Positions 1-5,111 of a stretch of DNA of 5,111 nt are shown in pieces. The translations under genes and the position numbers were made by a program. The DNA lies in assembly GCA_031273305.1 (NCBI GenBank), contig JAISSC010000093.1:1-5111 (forward strand), in the 5' to 3' direction. Position 1 is the first letter of the stretch; every line of letters begins with the position of its first letter. The stretch comes from Flavobacteriaceae bacterium. Lineage in GTDB: Bacteria > Bacteroidota > Bacteroidia > Flavobacteriales > Weeksellaceae. The notes under the pieces were generated by a model. It was not told the origin of the DNA. It saw only the letters and a list, made by a program, of their open reading frames with translations, and did no database searches.

Positions 1-489
1 GTGTACGAATTTTTGAGCATACACCCGTTTCAGGATGGAAACGGCAGATTGAGCCGTTTGCTGACAACGCTTTTCCTGCTGCGGCATGGCTATGAATTTG
101 TACAGTACATATCGTTTGAGAATCACATTGAAAATCATAAAAAAGTGTATTACGAAGCACTGATGAACGGACAGCGTAAACGAAACACGCCCGAAGAAAA
201 AATAGACAAATGGCTGGTTTTCTTTCTGGAAAGTTTGAAGACGCTGACTGAAAAACTGGATCAGAAGTACAATGTATTCAAACAGAAAGGCGGTTACATG
301 AATGAACGCCAAAAGCAGATAAAAGTGTTTATAGCGGAAAAACAACCTATTAAAAAGGCAGATTTGACGGCGGCTTTCAACACGGTTTCACCCAACACTT
401 TGAAAAAAGATTTGCAATACTTGTGTTCCGAACATATTATTTCCTCTGTCGGACAGGGAAAAGCAACGGTATATGTGATAAAAACGTAG
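1..489 (+). CDS. Fic-domain protein AMP-transferase, C-terminal part (5' end outside window)
   Basis: Fic enzymes usually transfer AMP from ATP to a hydroxyl side chain of a target protein; many act as toxins or regulators of host or self proteins. The canonical motif HPFQDGNGRLSR lies at residues 8-19 of the visible part, with catalytic His8 (bases 22-24) and the phosphate-binding loop DGNGR just after it. The following helices (about 20-60, with the typical ISFENHIENHKKVYYEAL stretch) complete the core. Residues about 101-162 look like a winged-helix DNA-binding domain, with a helix-turn-helix around KKADLTAAFNTVSPNTLKKD, as in many stand-alone bacterial Fic proteins of 330-370 residues. 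The first codon, GTG, is almost certainly an internal valine: residues before the motif are missing, so the gene starts upstream. Any inhibitory helix would be in the missing part, and no antitoxin is visible downstream. The family is certain; the target is unknown. Confidence 0.93.
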   Translation: MYEFLSIHPFQDGNGRLSRLLTTLFLLRHGYEFVQYISFENHIENHKKVYYEALMNGQRKRNTPEEKIDKWLVFFLESLKTLTEKLDQKYNVFKQKGGYMNERQKQIKVFIAEKQPIKKADLTAAFNTVSPNTLKKDLQYLCSEHIISSVGQGKATVYVIKT

Positions 490-530
490 CTCAATTACAA
501 AACGACATTGGACTATACAATAAGTTAGCC

Positions 531-623
531 TGTTATTGCGAACCGCAGGTGTGGCAATCTACCCATTGCGATTGTAGCGAAGCAACCACCTATGCGTGAC
601 GTATTTACCCAAATCGCATAACA
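531..623. repeat. Structured imperfect inverted repeat (REP/MITE-like) after the fic gene
   Basis: Three nested pairings can be drawn. The outer arms are TGTTATTGCGA (531-541) and TCGCATAACA (614-623), with ten pairs and one bulged T. The middle arms are CGCAGGTG (544-551) and CACC-TA-TGCG (587-596), with eight pairs and a two-base bulge. The inner hairpin is GCAAT-ctaccc-ATTGC (554-569). The ATTGCGA / GAAGCAA words resemble the dispersed 'ATTGCGA...GAAGCAAT' intergenic repeats found in many bacterial genomes; that comparison is from memory. No reading frame of note lies inside. It could be a REP-like or MITE-like element or a 3'-end RNA structure. It is too weak in U-runs to call a terminator. 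Confidence 0.55.
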
Positions 624-649
624 ATAATAACGTGAACAATACAACGTGG

Positions 650-673
650 GAGACACCCAAATTGGGATGTCTC
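650..673. repeat. Short palindromic repeat downstream of the 113-aa gene
   Basis: GAGAC (650-654) pairs with GTCTC (669-673), and CCCAA (656-660) pairs with TTGGG (662-666) around one central base. Only a 1x2 internal mismatch lies between the two stems. It begins 17 bases beyond the stop codon of the minus-strand gene ending at 691, so as RNA it would form a hairpin at the 3' end of that transcript. It has no T-run on the minus strand, so calling it an intrinsic terminator would be a stretch. Extended to 651-677, it matches the minus strand of 4423-4449 at 24 of 27 bases, which marks it as a dispersed repeat. Confidence 0.7.
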
Positions 674-690
674 TACATCATCGTGCCGAA

Positions 691-1032
691 CTACACCAAT
701 TTCTCATCGAGGAAATACTGGATAATAGCTTTTTTCATTAATAAAGTTTGCTCGTTGGGTTTTAGAACAGGTAATTTCTCTACTAATTTATAATGAGGCC
801 AGTTGTCTTTATCGTATCCATCCAGTTTATAATATCCGAACGGCTCTAATAATCGGCATACTGCGATATGGATAAGGTTCATTTTTTCCTCTTTTTTATA
901 CTTCCTATATCCCAGTCCCAGTTCCTGCAATCCGATTAAAAAAATAATTGTATTTAAATCCGGCACTTCTTCCTGAGCAAACCTGTTTTTAAAAAAAACT
1001 TCTATTTGATTCCAAATTTGTGCTTCGGTCAT
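691..1032 (-). CDS. Small conserved protein of unknown function, coupled to the S9 peptidase gene
   Basis: This is a 113-residue protein with no signal peptide and no membrane segment, so it is likely cytoplasmic. It resembles a family of hypothetical proteins I associate with Bacteroidota, but I know no function for it. Features seen: a probable helical N-terminus, the segment TIIFLIGLQELGLG (28-41), a basic KKEEK stretch (46-50), NLIHIAVCRLLEPFGYY (52-68), an aromatic-acidic centre around DGYDKDNWPHYKLVEKLP (71-88), and a final helix 92-111. The start ATG at 1030-1032 lies 2 bases after the peptidase stop codon (1035-1037), so translational coupling and a shared transcript are likely. GGAAG about 13 bases upstream, inside the peptidase gene, is too distant to be a convincing ribosome-binding site. 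The tight coupling shows it is a real gene but does not prove a role in proteolysis. Confidence 0.85.
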   Translation of the reverse strand: MTEAQIWNQIEVFFKNRFAQEEVPDLNTIIFLIGLQELGLGYRKYKKEEKMNLIHIAVCRLLEPFGYYKLDGYDKDNWPHYKLVEKLPVLKPNEQTLLMKKAIIQYFLDEKLV

Positions 1033-1034
1033 AT

Positions 1035-3170
1035 TTAGTATTTTTCTTCCAATAACAGATAAAATGCATATTCCAGAGCGACTTCCCTTAAGGACTCAAA
1101 ACGTCCGCTGGCTCCTCCGTGTCCTGCATCCATATGGGTTTTCAGCAATAGCAGATTATTATCCGTCTTCATTTCCCTGAGCTTGGCTACCCATTTAGCC
1201 GGTTCCCAATATTGAACCTGAGAATCGTGTAGTCCGGTAGTTACCAGTAAATTAGGATATTCTTTGGCTTCTACGTTGTCATACGGAGAATAGGATTTGA
1301 TATATTCGTAATATTCTTTTTCATTAGGATTTCCCCATTCATCATATTCTCCGGTGGTCAGGGGAATACTGTCATCCAGCATGGTAGTCACCACGTCAAC
1401 AAAAGGAACATCTGCGACCACTCCATGAAATAATTCCGGAGCATAATTTACCACAGCACCCATTAGCAACCCGCCCGCACTTCCTCCGTTTGCATACAGA
1501 TGTGCGGATGAGGTATAATTTTCATCAATAAGATATTTACCACAGTCAATAAAATCGAAGAACGTATTTTTCTTTTTCAGGAGTTTTCCGTTTTCGTACC
1601 AGAGTCTGCCCAAATCCTCACCACCTCTTACATGCGCAATAACATAGATAAAACCTCTGTCTAACAAGGACAGGCGTATAGAGCTAAAGGTTGGGTCTAA
1701 CGAATATCCGTAAGAGCCGTATCCATAAAGCAACAAAGGAGTATTTGAGGATGGTTTTGTGTCCTTTCTCATCACCAAAGACATAGGAACCTTGACGCCG
1801 TCTTGTGCCGTTGCCCACAATCTTTGAGTTATATAATTGTTTTTATCGAAGTCTCCCAATACGACCTGTTCTTTTAACAGCTTTTTCTCTTTGGTTCTCA
1901 TATTGAAATCTATATCGCTCCACGGAGTGGTCATGGAAGTATACCTGTATCGGAGTATTTCCGTATCGAAATCCCGATTAACGGATGTTCCTACGGCATA
2001 TATTTCTTCATCGAACGGAAGTTCGTAGTTTATGGAGTTATCCCAACTTTTGATCTTGATGTGGGTTAGTCCGTTCTCTCGTTCTTCCGTTACCAGATAA
2101 TTTTTAAACAGTTCGAATCCTTCCAGTAAGACCGTTTCTCTATGGGGAATTATCTCCACCCAATTCTCCTTTCCGGTCTTGTCCACAGGAGTTTTCATCA
2201 ACTTAAAATTGGTTGCTTTATCTTTGTTGGTCAGGATGTAGAAAGAATCTTCAAAATGGTCAAAGGAATATTCGAAGTCTCGTTCTCTTTTCTGGAATAT
2301 TTCCCATTCAGCATCGGGCGTATTTGCAGAGATAAACCGATATTCATCGGACAGTGTGCTTCCGGAGGCTATTACTATATACTGTCTGGATTTGGTTTTG
2401 GAGACATAGGTGGTAAAAGTTTCATCCGTTTCCTCGTAAACCAAAATATCTTCTTCCTGAGGTGCTCCCAAATGATGTTTGAATATCTTTGAGGAGCGCA
2501 GGGTCTGAGGGTCTTGTACGGAATAAAACAGGGTTTTATTATCATTCGCCCAGACTACATTTCCGGTAGTTTTTTCTAACCTGTCGGGATAAATCTCTCC
2601 GGTTATTAAATTTTTAATTTGAATGGTATAGATCCTGCGACTTACAGTATCTACGGAAAAACAGGCTAACTGATTATCGGGGCTGATGCTTATCCCTCCC
2701 AATTGATAGAATTTATGCCCTTTTGCCATCTCATTTACATCAAACATTACTTCTTCCTTAGCCTCTAACAAGTCTTTTTTACGGGTGTAAACAGGATATT
2801 CTCCTCCCTGTATGAATTTGGTTATATACCAGTAGTGATTAAATTTATACGGAGCAGTTTCTTCATCTTCTTTTATTCTCCCCTTCATCTCTGCAAACAA
2901 TTCTTCCTGCAGTTTTTCAGTTGATTTCATTTGCTCCTGAGTGTAGGCATTTTCTTCTTCCAGATAGGCAATTACTTCCGGGTTTTCCCTGTCATTCAAC
3001 CAATAATAATTATCCGTTCTTGTATCGTTATGTATCGTAAGTTCCTTAGGAATTTTCTTTGCTACGGGTGCTTGCATAGTTTGTATTTGTTGGTTGTTAT
3101 TTTTTTTATTTTGGGATTCAAAATTAAGTGGAATCAGAAACAATGGCAACAATAAAATCAATTTTTTCAT
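1035..3170 (-). CDS. ptrB: Secreted oligopeptidase B-like serine peptidase (S9A, prolyl oligopeptidase family)
   Basis: This 711-residue enzyme should cleave short peptides after basic residues. The N-terminus has two Lys, a hydrophobic run (residues 4-15) and a likely signal-peptidase site before Gln20, followed by an Asn/Gln-rich linker (20-31). No lipobox Cys is seen, so a soluble periplasmic enzyme is expected. Residues about 35-450 form the N-terminal strand plus seven-bladed propeller that filters substrates by size. Residues about 455-711 are the alpha/beta hydrolase. The catalytic triad is Ser564 in NGGSAGG, Asp649 in GLHDSQVQYW and His684 in DAGHGG. The VPFVDVVTTMLDDSIPLTTG region (588-607), followed by EYDEWGNP, identifies oligopeptidase B rather than prolyl endopeptidase. 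In that motif Glu608 is kept, while the second acidic site that recognises Arg/Lys is Asp610 where enterobacterial enzymes have Glu. The gene is complete. The symbol is by family; orthology to E. coli ptrB is inferred. Confidence 0.94.
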   Translation of the reverse strand: MKKLILLLPLFLIPLNFESQNKKNNNQQIQTMQAPVAKKIPKELTIHNDTRTDNYYWLNDRENPEVIAYLEEENAYTQEQMKSTEKLQEELFAEMKGRIKEDEETAPYKFNHYWYITKFIQGGEYPVYTRKKDLLEAKEEVMFDVNEMAKGHKFYQLGGISISPDNQLACFSVDTVSRRIYTIQIKNLITGEIYPDRLEKTTGNVVWANDNKTLFYSVQDPQTLRSSKIFKHHLGAPQEEDILVYEETDETFTTYVSKTKSRQYIVIASGSTLSDEYRFISANTPDAEWEIFQKRERDFEYSFDHFEDSFYILTNKDKATNFKLMKTPVDKTGKENWVEIIPHRETVLLEGFELFKNYLVTEERENGLTHIKIKSWDNSINYELPFDEEIYAVGTSVNRDFDTEILRYRYTSMTTPWSDIDFNMRTKEKKLLKEQVVLGDFDKNNYITQRLWATAQDGVKVPMSLVMRKDTKPSSNTPLLLYGYGSYGYSLDPTFSSIRLSLLDRGFIYVIAHVRGGEDLGRLWYENGKLLKKKNTFFDFIDCGKYLIDENYTSSAHLYANGGSAGGLLMGAVVNYAPELFHGVVADVPFVDVVTTMLDDSIPLTTGEYDEWGNPNEKEYYEYIKSYSPYDNVEAKEYPNLLVTTGLHDSQVQYWEPAKWVAKLREMKTDNNLLLLKTHMDAGHGGASGRFESLREVALEYAFYLLLEEKY

Positions 3171-3197
3171 GCGGGTTCATATTTTACTACCAAATAC

Positions 3198-3205
3198 CAA
3201 AGTTA
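3198..3205 (-). promoter_or_regulatory. Possible Bacteroidota -7 box for the peptidase gene
   Basis: On the minus strand the octamer reads TAACTTTG, a full match to the TAnnTTTG -7 consensus of Bacteroidota sigma-ABfr promoters. It lies 27 bases before the peptidase ATG. No clear TTTG -33 element is seen at the usual distance, so support is the box and its position only. Confidence 0.4.
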
Positions 3206-3260
3206 AATAAAACAGCGAGAATATTTTTTATGGATTTTTGACATAAAAACTCTTAGGCTC

Positions 3261-3293
3261 AAAAAATCGGGGGATTTAAACAGCGTTCTGTTT
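3261..3293 (-). terminator. Possible weak terminator after the DUF4254 gene
   Basis: Read on the minus strand, a perfect 6-bp hairpin (AAACAG-AACG-CTGTTT, 3293-3278) is followed directly by a second small stem, AAATC-CCCC-GATTT, that runs into further Ts (3277-3261). It lies about 40 bases past the DUF4254 stop and upstream of the peptidase promoter candidate. Stems are short and AT-rich, so termination would be partial at best. Confidence 0.3.
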
Positions 3294-3333
3294 ATTCAGA
3301 ATACCGGCATTTTATGGGTATGTGCGGCTGTTC

Positions 3334-3939
3334 TTATTTTTTATTATATAAAACAGGGTTTAATTCTTCATCGTTATACATCTTCATTTGCTTATAGACT
3401 TTCATATATTTTCTTCCTGCCTGATAATCTTCCAATAATTCTTCAATAGCGATGGAAAGGTCTTGATACTGATTTTGTAAAACATCCAGTTTTTCACGAC
3501 ATTTTGCTTTATGTTCAGGCGATGCTTCCGGTCTGTCCACTTCGGCTTTCATATGATAAATTTTCAATGCCAGTATGGAAAAACGATCCATAGCCCAAGC
3601 CGGACTTTCGGTATTAATTTTGGCATCAGGTAATGTTTTGACATTCTCATACTTACGTAAAAACCAACCATCCAGATTTTCCACCCGGTCGGTTCTTTCC
3701 TGATTGGATCTATCTATCCATCGTTTTAGCCTTAATGCCTCTGTCGGGTTTATGTTCTCATCACGGATTATATCCTCCAAATGCCATTGAACCGTATCTA
3801 TCCAATTCTTTAGATAAAGCAAATGTTCTATTTTATCTGTGGAATAAGGATTGTTAACTTCTTGATATACAGTATCCTTTACATGATAATCCTGAATACT
3901 CTGATTAAATATCTGCCAGGCTTTTTCTGTAAACTTCAT
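3334..3939 (-). CDS. DUF4254 family protein
   Basis: This 201-residue protein appears complete and belongs to the Bacteroidota family DUF4254, whose biochemical role is unknown. Recognisable conserved blocks are NWIDTVQWHLEDIIRD (45-60), the basic helix KRWIDRSNQERTDRVE (72-87), and INTESPAWAMDRFSILALKI (108-127) followed by YHM. A charged helical stretch at about 140-172 could form a coiled coil. No signal peptide or membrane segment is present, so it should be cytoplasmic, mostly alpha-helical. It starts 28 bases after the tatA stop on the same strand with no obvious promoter between, so cotranscription with tatA is likely. Family members are often found beside glycosyltransferase or cell-envelope genes; that is recalled knowledge, and no glycosyltransferase is in this window. 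Confidence in the family is high; function remains open. Confidence 0.93.
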   Translation of the reverse strand: MKFTEKAWQIFNQSIQDYHVKDTVYQEVNNPYSTDKIEHLLYLKNWIDTVQWHLEDIIRDENINPTEALRLKRWIDRSNQERTDRVENLDGWFLRKYENVKTLPDAKINTESPAWAMDRFSILALKIYHMKAEVDRPEASPEHKAKCREKLDVLQNQYQDLSIAIEELLEDYQAGRKYMKVYKQMKMYNDEELNPVLYNKK

Positions 3940-3967
3940 ATCTGTAACTTTTTATAAACGAGAAAGA

Positions 3968-4156
3968 TTATTCTTCTTCTTTAGGAGATGATGCTGAATC
4001 TTTCTTTTTATTGTCATCTGATTTGGTGGCATCTTTAAATTCCTTCAATCCTGAGCCTAATCCTCTCATTAGTTCCGGGATTTTTTTTCCTCCAAATAAT
4101 AATAATACCACAACCAGAATTATTACAATAGACATCGGATGCTCAAATAATCTCAT
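3968..4156 (-). CDS. tatA: Twin-arginine translocase subunit TatA/TatE family
   Basis: TatA oligomerises in the inner membrane and, with TatC, exports folded proteins carrying twin-arginine signals. The 62-residue product shows the standard plan: a short N-terminus, one membrane helix (about residues 9-21), the FGGKKIPEL hinge (21-29), an amphipathic helix RGLGSGLKEFKDATK (31-45), and a charged Lys/Asp/Glu/Ser tail (46-62). The start at 4156 is preferred over Met8 because starting at Met8 would leave almost nothing before the membrane helix. The position 12 residues before the hinge Phe, usually Gln or Glu in TatA proteins, is Ser9 here. A -7 promoter box lies just upstream, and the DUF4254 gene follows 28 bases later. 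No tatC is visible, but Bacteroidota often keep tatA and tatC apart. TatA versus TatE cannot be separated by sequence alone. Confidence 0.93.
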   Translation of the reverse strand: MRLFEHPMSIVIILVVVLLLFGGKKIPELMRGLGSGLKEFKDATKSDDNKKKDSASSPKEEE

Positions 4157-4177
4157 AATATACTCTTTTTAATTGTT

Positions 4178-4185
4178 CAAAGGTA
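4178..4185 (-). promoter_or_regulatory. tatA: Probable Bacteroidota -7 box for tatA
   Basis: The minus strand reads TACCTTTG, a full match to the TAnnTTTG consensus, 21 bases before the tatA ATG. That would give a short leader of roughly 15 bases, which is normal for this phylum. The -33 region is AT-rich without a clean TTTG. The sequence between the box and the ATG has no strong Shine-Dalgarno sequence. Confidence 0.5.
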
Positions 4186-4392
4186 GTAAATATTTTAAAT
4201 AACTTTTTGTTTTGTTGTAAATTAAATTTCATTGATCTTTTTTGCCCCGTCCCAAAGGAAGTTCACAGAGCGTATATAATAGATATTACAAACAACCTTA
4301 GTTCCGGATAAACCATTATAATTTTTTGATTGTAGGTTCAATTAGTAAATGCAACATTTGGCTAAGTTAGTTACTGCTTGTTTTTTTAGTTT

Positions 4393-4486
4393 GGGCGTGT
4401 CCCTGTCGGGTCGGGCTATCCGTGTAGGGACGTCCCAATTTGGGCGTCTATGTGGGCTTTCCACTACTATCCCTCACGCAGGTCAC
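4393..4486. repeat. Dispersed intergenic repeat with nested palindrome
   Basis: The segment begins with GGGCGTGTCCC and then GTCGGGTCGGGCTATCC, and ends with CCACTACTATCCCTCACGC then GGTCAC. Its outer bases GCGTG (4395-4399) and CACGC (4475-4479) pair. GGGCTATCC (4413-4421) and GGGCTTTCC (4454-4462) are near-identical words on either side of an inner palindrome at 4428-4449. I recall similar 'GGGCGTxxCCC...GTCGGGCTATCC...TATCCCTxACGC' intergenic repeats from several Bacteroidota genomes; I could not check this here. It is clearly richer in GC than its flanks. Confidence 0.6.
4423..4449 (-). repeat. Second copy of the short palindromic repeat, inverted relative to the first
   Basis: The core CCCAA (4434-4438) pairs with TTGGG (4440-4444), flanked by GGACG (4428-4432) pairing with CGTCT (4445-4449) with one G-T pair and one bulged T. 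Read on the minus strand, the 27 bases match 651-677 at 24 positions. It sits inside the larger 4393-4486 repeat. Confidence 0.7.
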
Positions 4487-4541
4487 TTCCATTATGATAT
4501 TGTTATTTAATTGCTATATTACGTTGTATAATTATAATGCA

Positions 4542-4566
4542 AATGTAACATATTAATGTAACATAT
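4542..4566. promoter_or_regulatory. Tandem 12-base repeat, candidate operator for the XRE regulator
   Basis: AATGTAACATAT occurs twice (4542-4553 and 4555-4566), separated by one base. Each copy contains ATGTAACAT, a perfect 4-1-4 dyad, and the second runs into a perfect ACATATGT palindrome (4561-4568). The dyad centres are 13 bases apart and lie about 90-110 bases before the XRE start. Tandem dyads upstream of a small Cro/CI-like regulator suggest an autoregulatory operator. That role is inferred. A third ATGTAACAT lies at 5009-5017, just beyond the regulator gene. Confidence 0.4.
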
Positions 4567-4654
4567 GTCAAGGGGGGTAGTTTAAAATTTAACAAAACTT
4601 TAACACTTTTATGCCAATTAAAATGCCACATTTGCAGCATAAACACAGCATTAT

Positions 4655-4954
4655 ATGGCACTGGCGATCAAAAAAGCGATAAAGCGCAAGGGATTCACGA
4701 TTCAAGAAATCGCTGCTCGACTAGAGATAGATAGACTGACTCTAACTCGGCAGTTGAACGGCAATCCAACGCTCAAAACATTGCAACGCATTGCGGCCGC
4801 AATTGATGTGCCTGTCACTGATCTGTTCGACGACGAGGAGTCGGAGACATTGACGGGCTTCATCGAATGGGATAAAAACCTGTACAAAGTCGGCTCCGTC
4901 GAGGAACTGGAGGCACTTCTCGTTAAAATTCAATCCGACACGGTAAATCGCTGA
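4655..4954 (+). CDS. Small XRE-family (Cro/CI-type) helix-turn-helix regulator
   Basis: This complete 99-residue protein has an N-terminal HTH domain of about 58 residues: helix 1 (2-12), the HTH helices around TIQEIAARLEI (15-25) and DRLTLTRQLNG (26-36), then PTLKTLQRIAAAIDVPVTDLF (38-58). The tail, TGFIEWDKNLYKVGSVEELE (67-86) and onward, is a short beta-hairpin-like segment plus helix that I associate with a common Bacteroidota subfamily of unknown regulon. The ATG at 4655 is preferred because the HTH needs the residues directly after it. There is no Shine-Dalgarno sequence, as is usual in the phylum. Its GC is about 50% in hand-counted lines against roughly 30-45% in the neighbouring core genes, and it contains an 8-base GCGGCCGC. 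It stands alone, flanked by repeats, which suggests recent transfer. It is likely a DNA-binding repressor, possibly autoregulated through the tandem repeat upstream. A partner toxin is not visible. Confidence 0.92.
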   Translation: MALAIKKAIKRKGFTIQEIAARLEIDRLTLTRQLNGNPTLKTLQRIAAAIDVPVTDLFDDEESETLTGFIEWDKNLYKVGSVEELEALLVKIQSDTVNR

Positions 4955-5006
4955 CTATCATTCCAAACTATGCGATTAACTGCCTTACGCAACTACCAAT
5001 GACGAA

Positions 5007-5111
5007 TTATGTAACATTCTGTAATTCAGTTAATTTATAATTATGTTTCAAAGCAAGTTTTTTGAGTACATTGAGTTCTCTTTCTATAAATTGTTTCTGG
5101 TATTTCCTGGC
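5007..5111 (-). CDS. 3' end of an unidentified minus-strand gene (runs off right edge)
   Basis: Reading in from the window edge on the minus strand, 34 sense codons are open before a TAA at 5007-5009. The translation begins ARKYQKQFIERELNVLKK and ends YKLTELQNVT. It is Lys/Glu/Leu-rich, reads like a helical C-terminus, and has codon use similar to the AT-rich core genes. I do not recognise the family. An open stretch this short could occur by chance in AT-rich DNA, but its amino acid make-up favours real coding. It would converge with the XRE gene, with 52 bases between the two stops. Confidence 0.4.
   Translation of the reverse strand, partial: ARKYQKQFIERELNVLKKLALKHNYKLTELQNVT

Larger units (their letters stand above)
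4157..4654. other. 498-base gene-free region between divergent tatA and XRE gene
   Basis: No convincing coding frame is seen on either strand. Its left end carries the tatA promoter candidate (4178-4185). Bases about 4190-4390 are AT-rich with no structure I can name. Bases 4393-4486 are a GC-richer composite repeat. Bases 4542-4566 hold a tandem 12-mer. The last 90 bases form an AT-rich leader to the XRE gene with repeated ATGCCA words (4611-4616 and 4623-4628) and no full TAnnTTTG match. A short minus-strand open stretch near 4230-4300 is too short and unrecognisable to call. Confidence 0.6.

Noticed and set aside
1..3. GTG at base 1 as the true start of the fic gene
   Set aside because: Fic proteins need a large domain before the HPFxDGNGR motif, which here appears at residue 8, so the gene is cut by the window edge.
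533..586. Possible CRISPR-like repeat pair (two ATTGCGA words)
   Set aside because: Only two imperfect words with no constant spacer length; nested pairing of arms explains them better.
596..793. 65-codon + strand open frame across the repeat region
   Set aside because: It crosses the palindrome and runs antisense into the well-supported 113-residue gene. Its translation (Asn-rich, then the palindrome) resembles no protein.
2142..2492. 116-codon + strand open frame
   Set aside because: It lies wholly antisense within the S9 peptidase propeller; the peptidase frame has clear domain and catalytic motifs, and this frame has none.
3301..3321. Hairpin ATACC...GGTAT as terminator of the DUF4254 gene
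   Set aside because: It is only five pairs with an 11-base loop and no T-run on the minus strand.
4230..4300. Minus-strand open stretch of about 20 codons, considered as a gene remnant
   Set aside because: It is too short, two frames are equally plausible, and neither matches a family I recognise.
4702..4933. Two minus-strand open frames opposite the XRE gene
   Set aside because: They are by-products of that gene's higher GC; the + strand frame has a full HTH domain and conserved tail.

Overview
The window looks like a chromosomal piece from a member of the Bacteroidota, most probably class Flavobacteriia. The evidence is AT-rich DNA, a DUF4254 protein (a family I know almost only from this phylum), a TatA with the phylum's FGGKKIPEL signature, sites matching the phylum's TAnnTTTG -7 promoter box, and gene starts without a strong Shine-Dalgarno sequence. 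The genus cannot be read from the sequence.

Layout: (1) Positions 1-489 hold the C-terminal half of a Fic-domain AMP-transferase on the + strand, with its start off the left edge. (2) Positions 490-690 are non-coding and hold two structured repeats: an imperfect inverted repeat at 531-623 and a short palindrome at 650-673. (3) Positions 691-4156 are a block of four minus-strand genes, read right to left: tatA, a DUF4254 protein, a secreted oligopeptidase B-like S9 peptidase, and a small conserved protein that starts 2 bases after the peptidase stop. This is ordinary core-genome content. (4) Positions 4157-4654 are about 500 bases without a gene. They hold the probable tatA promoter, a composite dispersed repeat with a nested palindrome, and a tandem 12-base repeat upstream of the next gene. 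(5) Positions 4655-4954 encode a small XRE-type regulator on the + strand with clearly higher GC than the rest. (6) The right edge carries the 3' end of an unidentified minus-strand reading frame.

How the parts work together: tatA and the DUF4254 gene probably share one transcript, and the peptidase and the small protein share another. The peptidase has a Sec-type leader, so I see no functional link to TatA beyond adjacency. The two ends look like accessory DNA: a Fic gene, repeats, and a compositionally foreign regulator. A 27-base palindromic repeat flanks the conserved four-gene block as inverted copies with 24 of 27 bases identical.

I do not see a new multi-gene system. The items most worth checking are the tandem dyad repeat that may be the XRE operator, the structured 531-623 element, and the nested repeat at 4393-4486.
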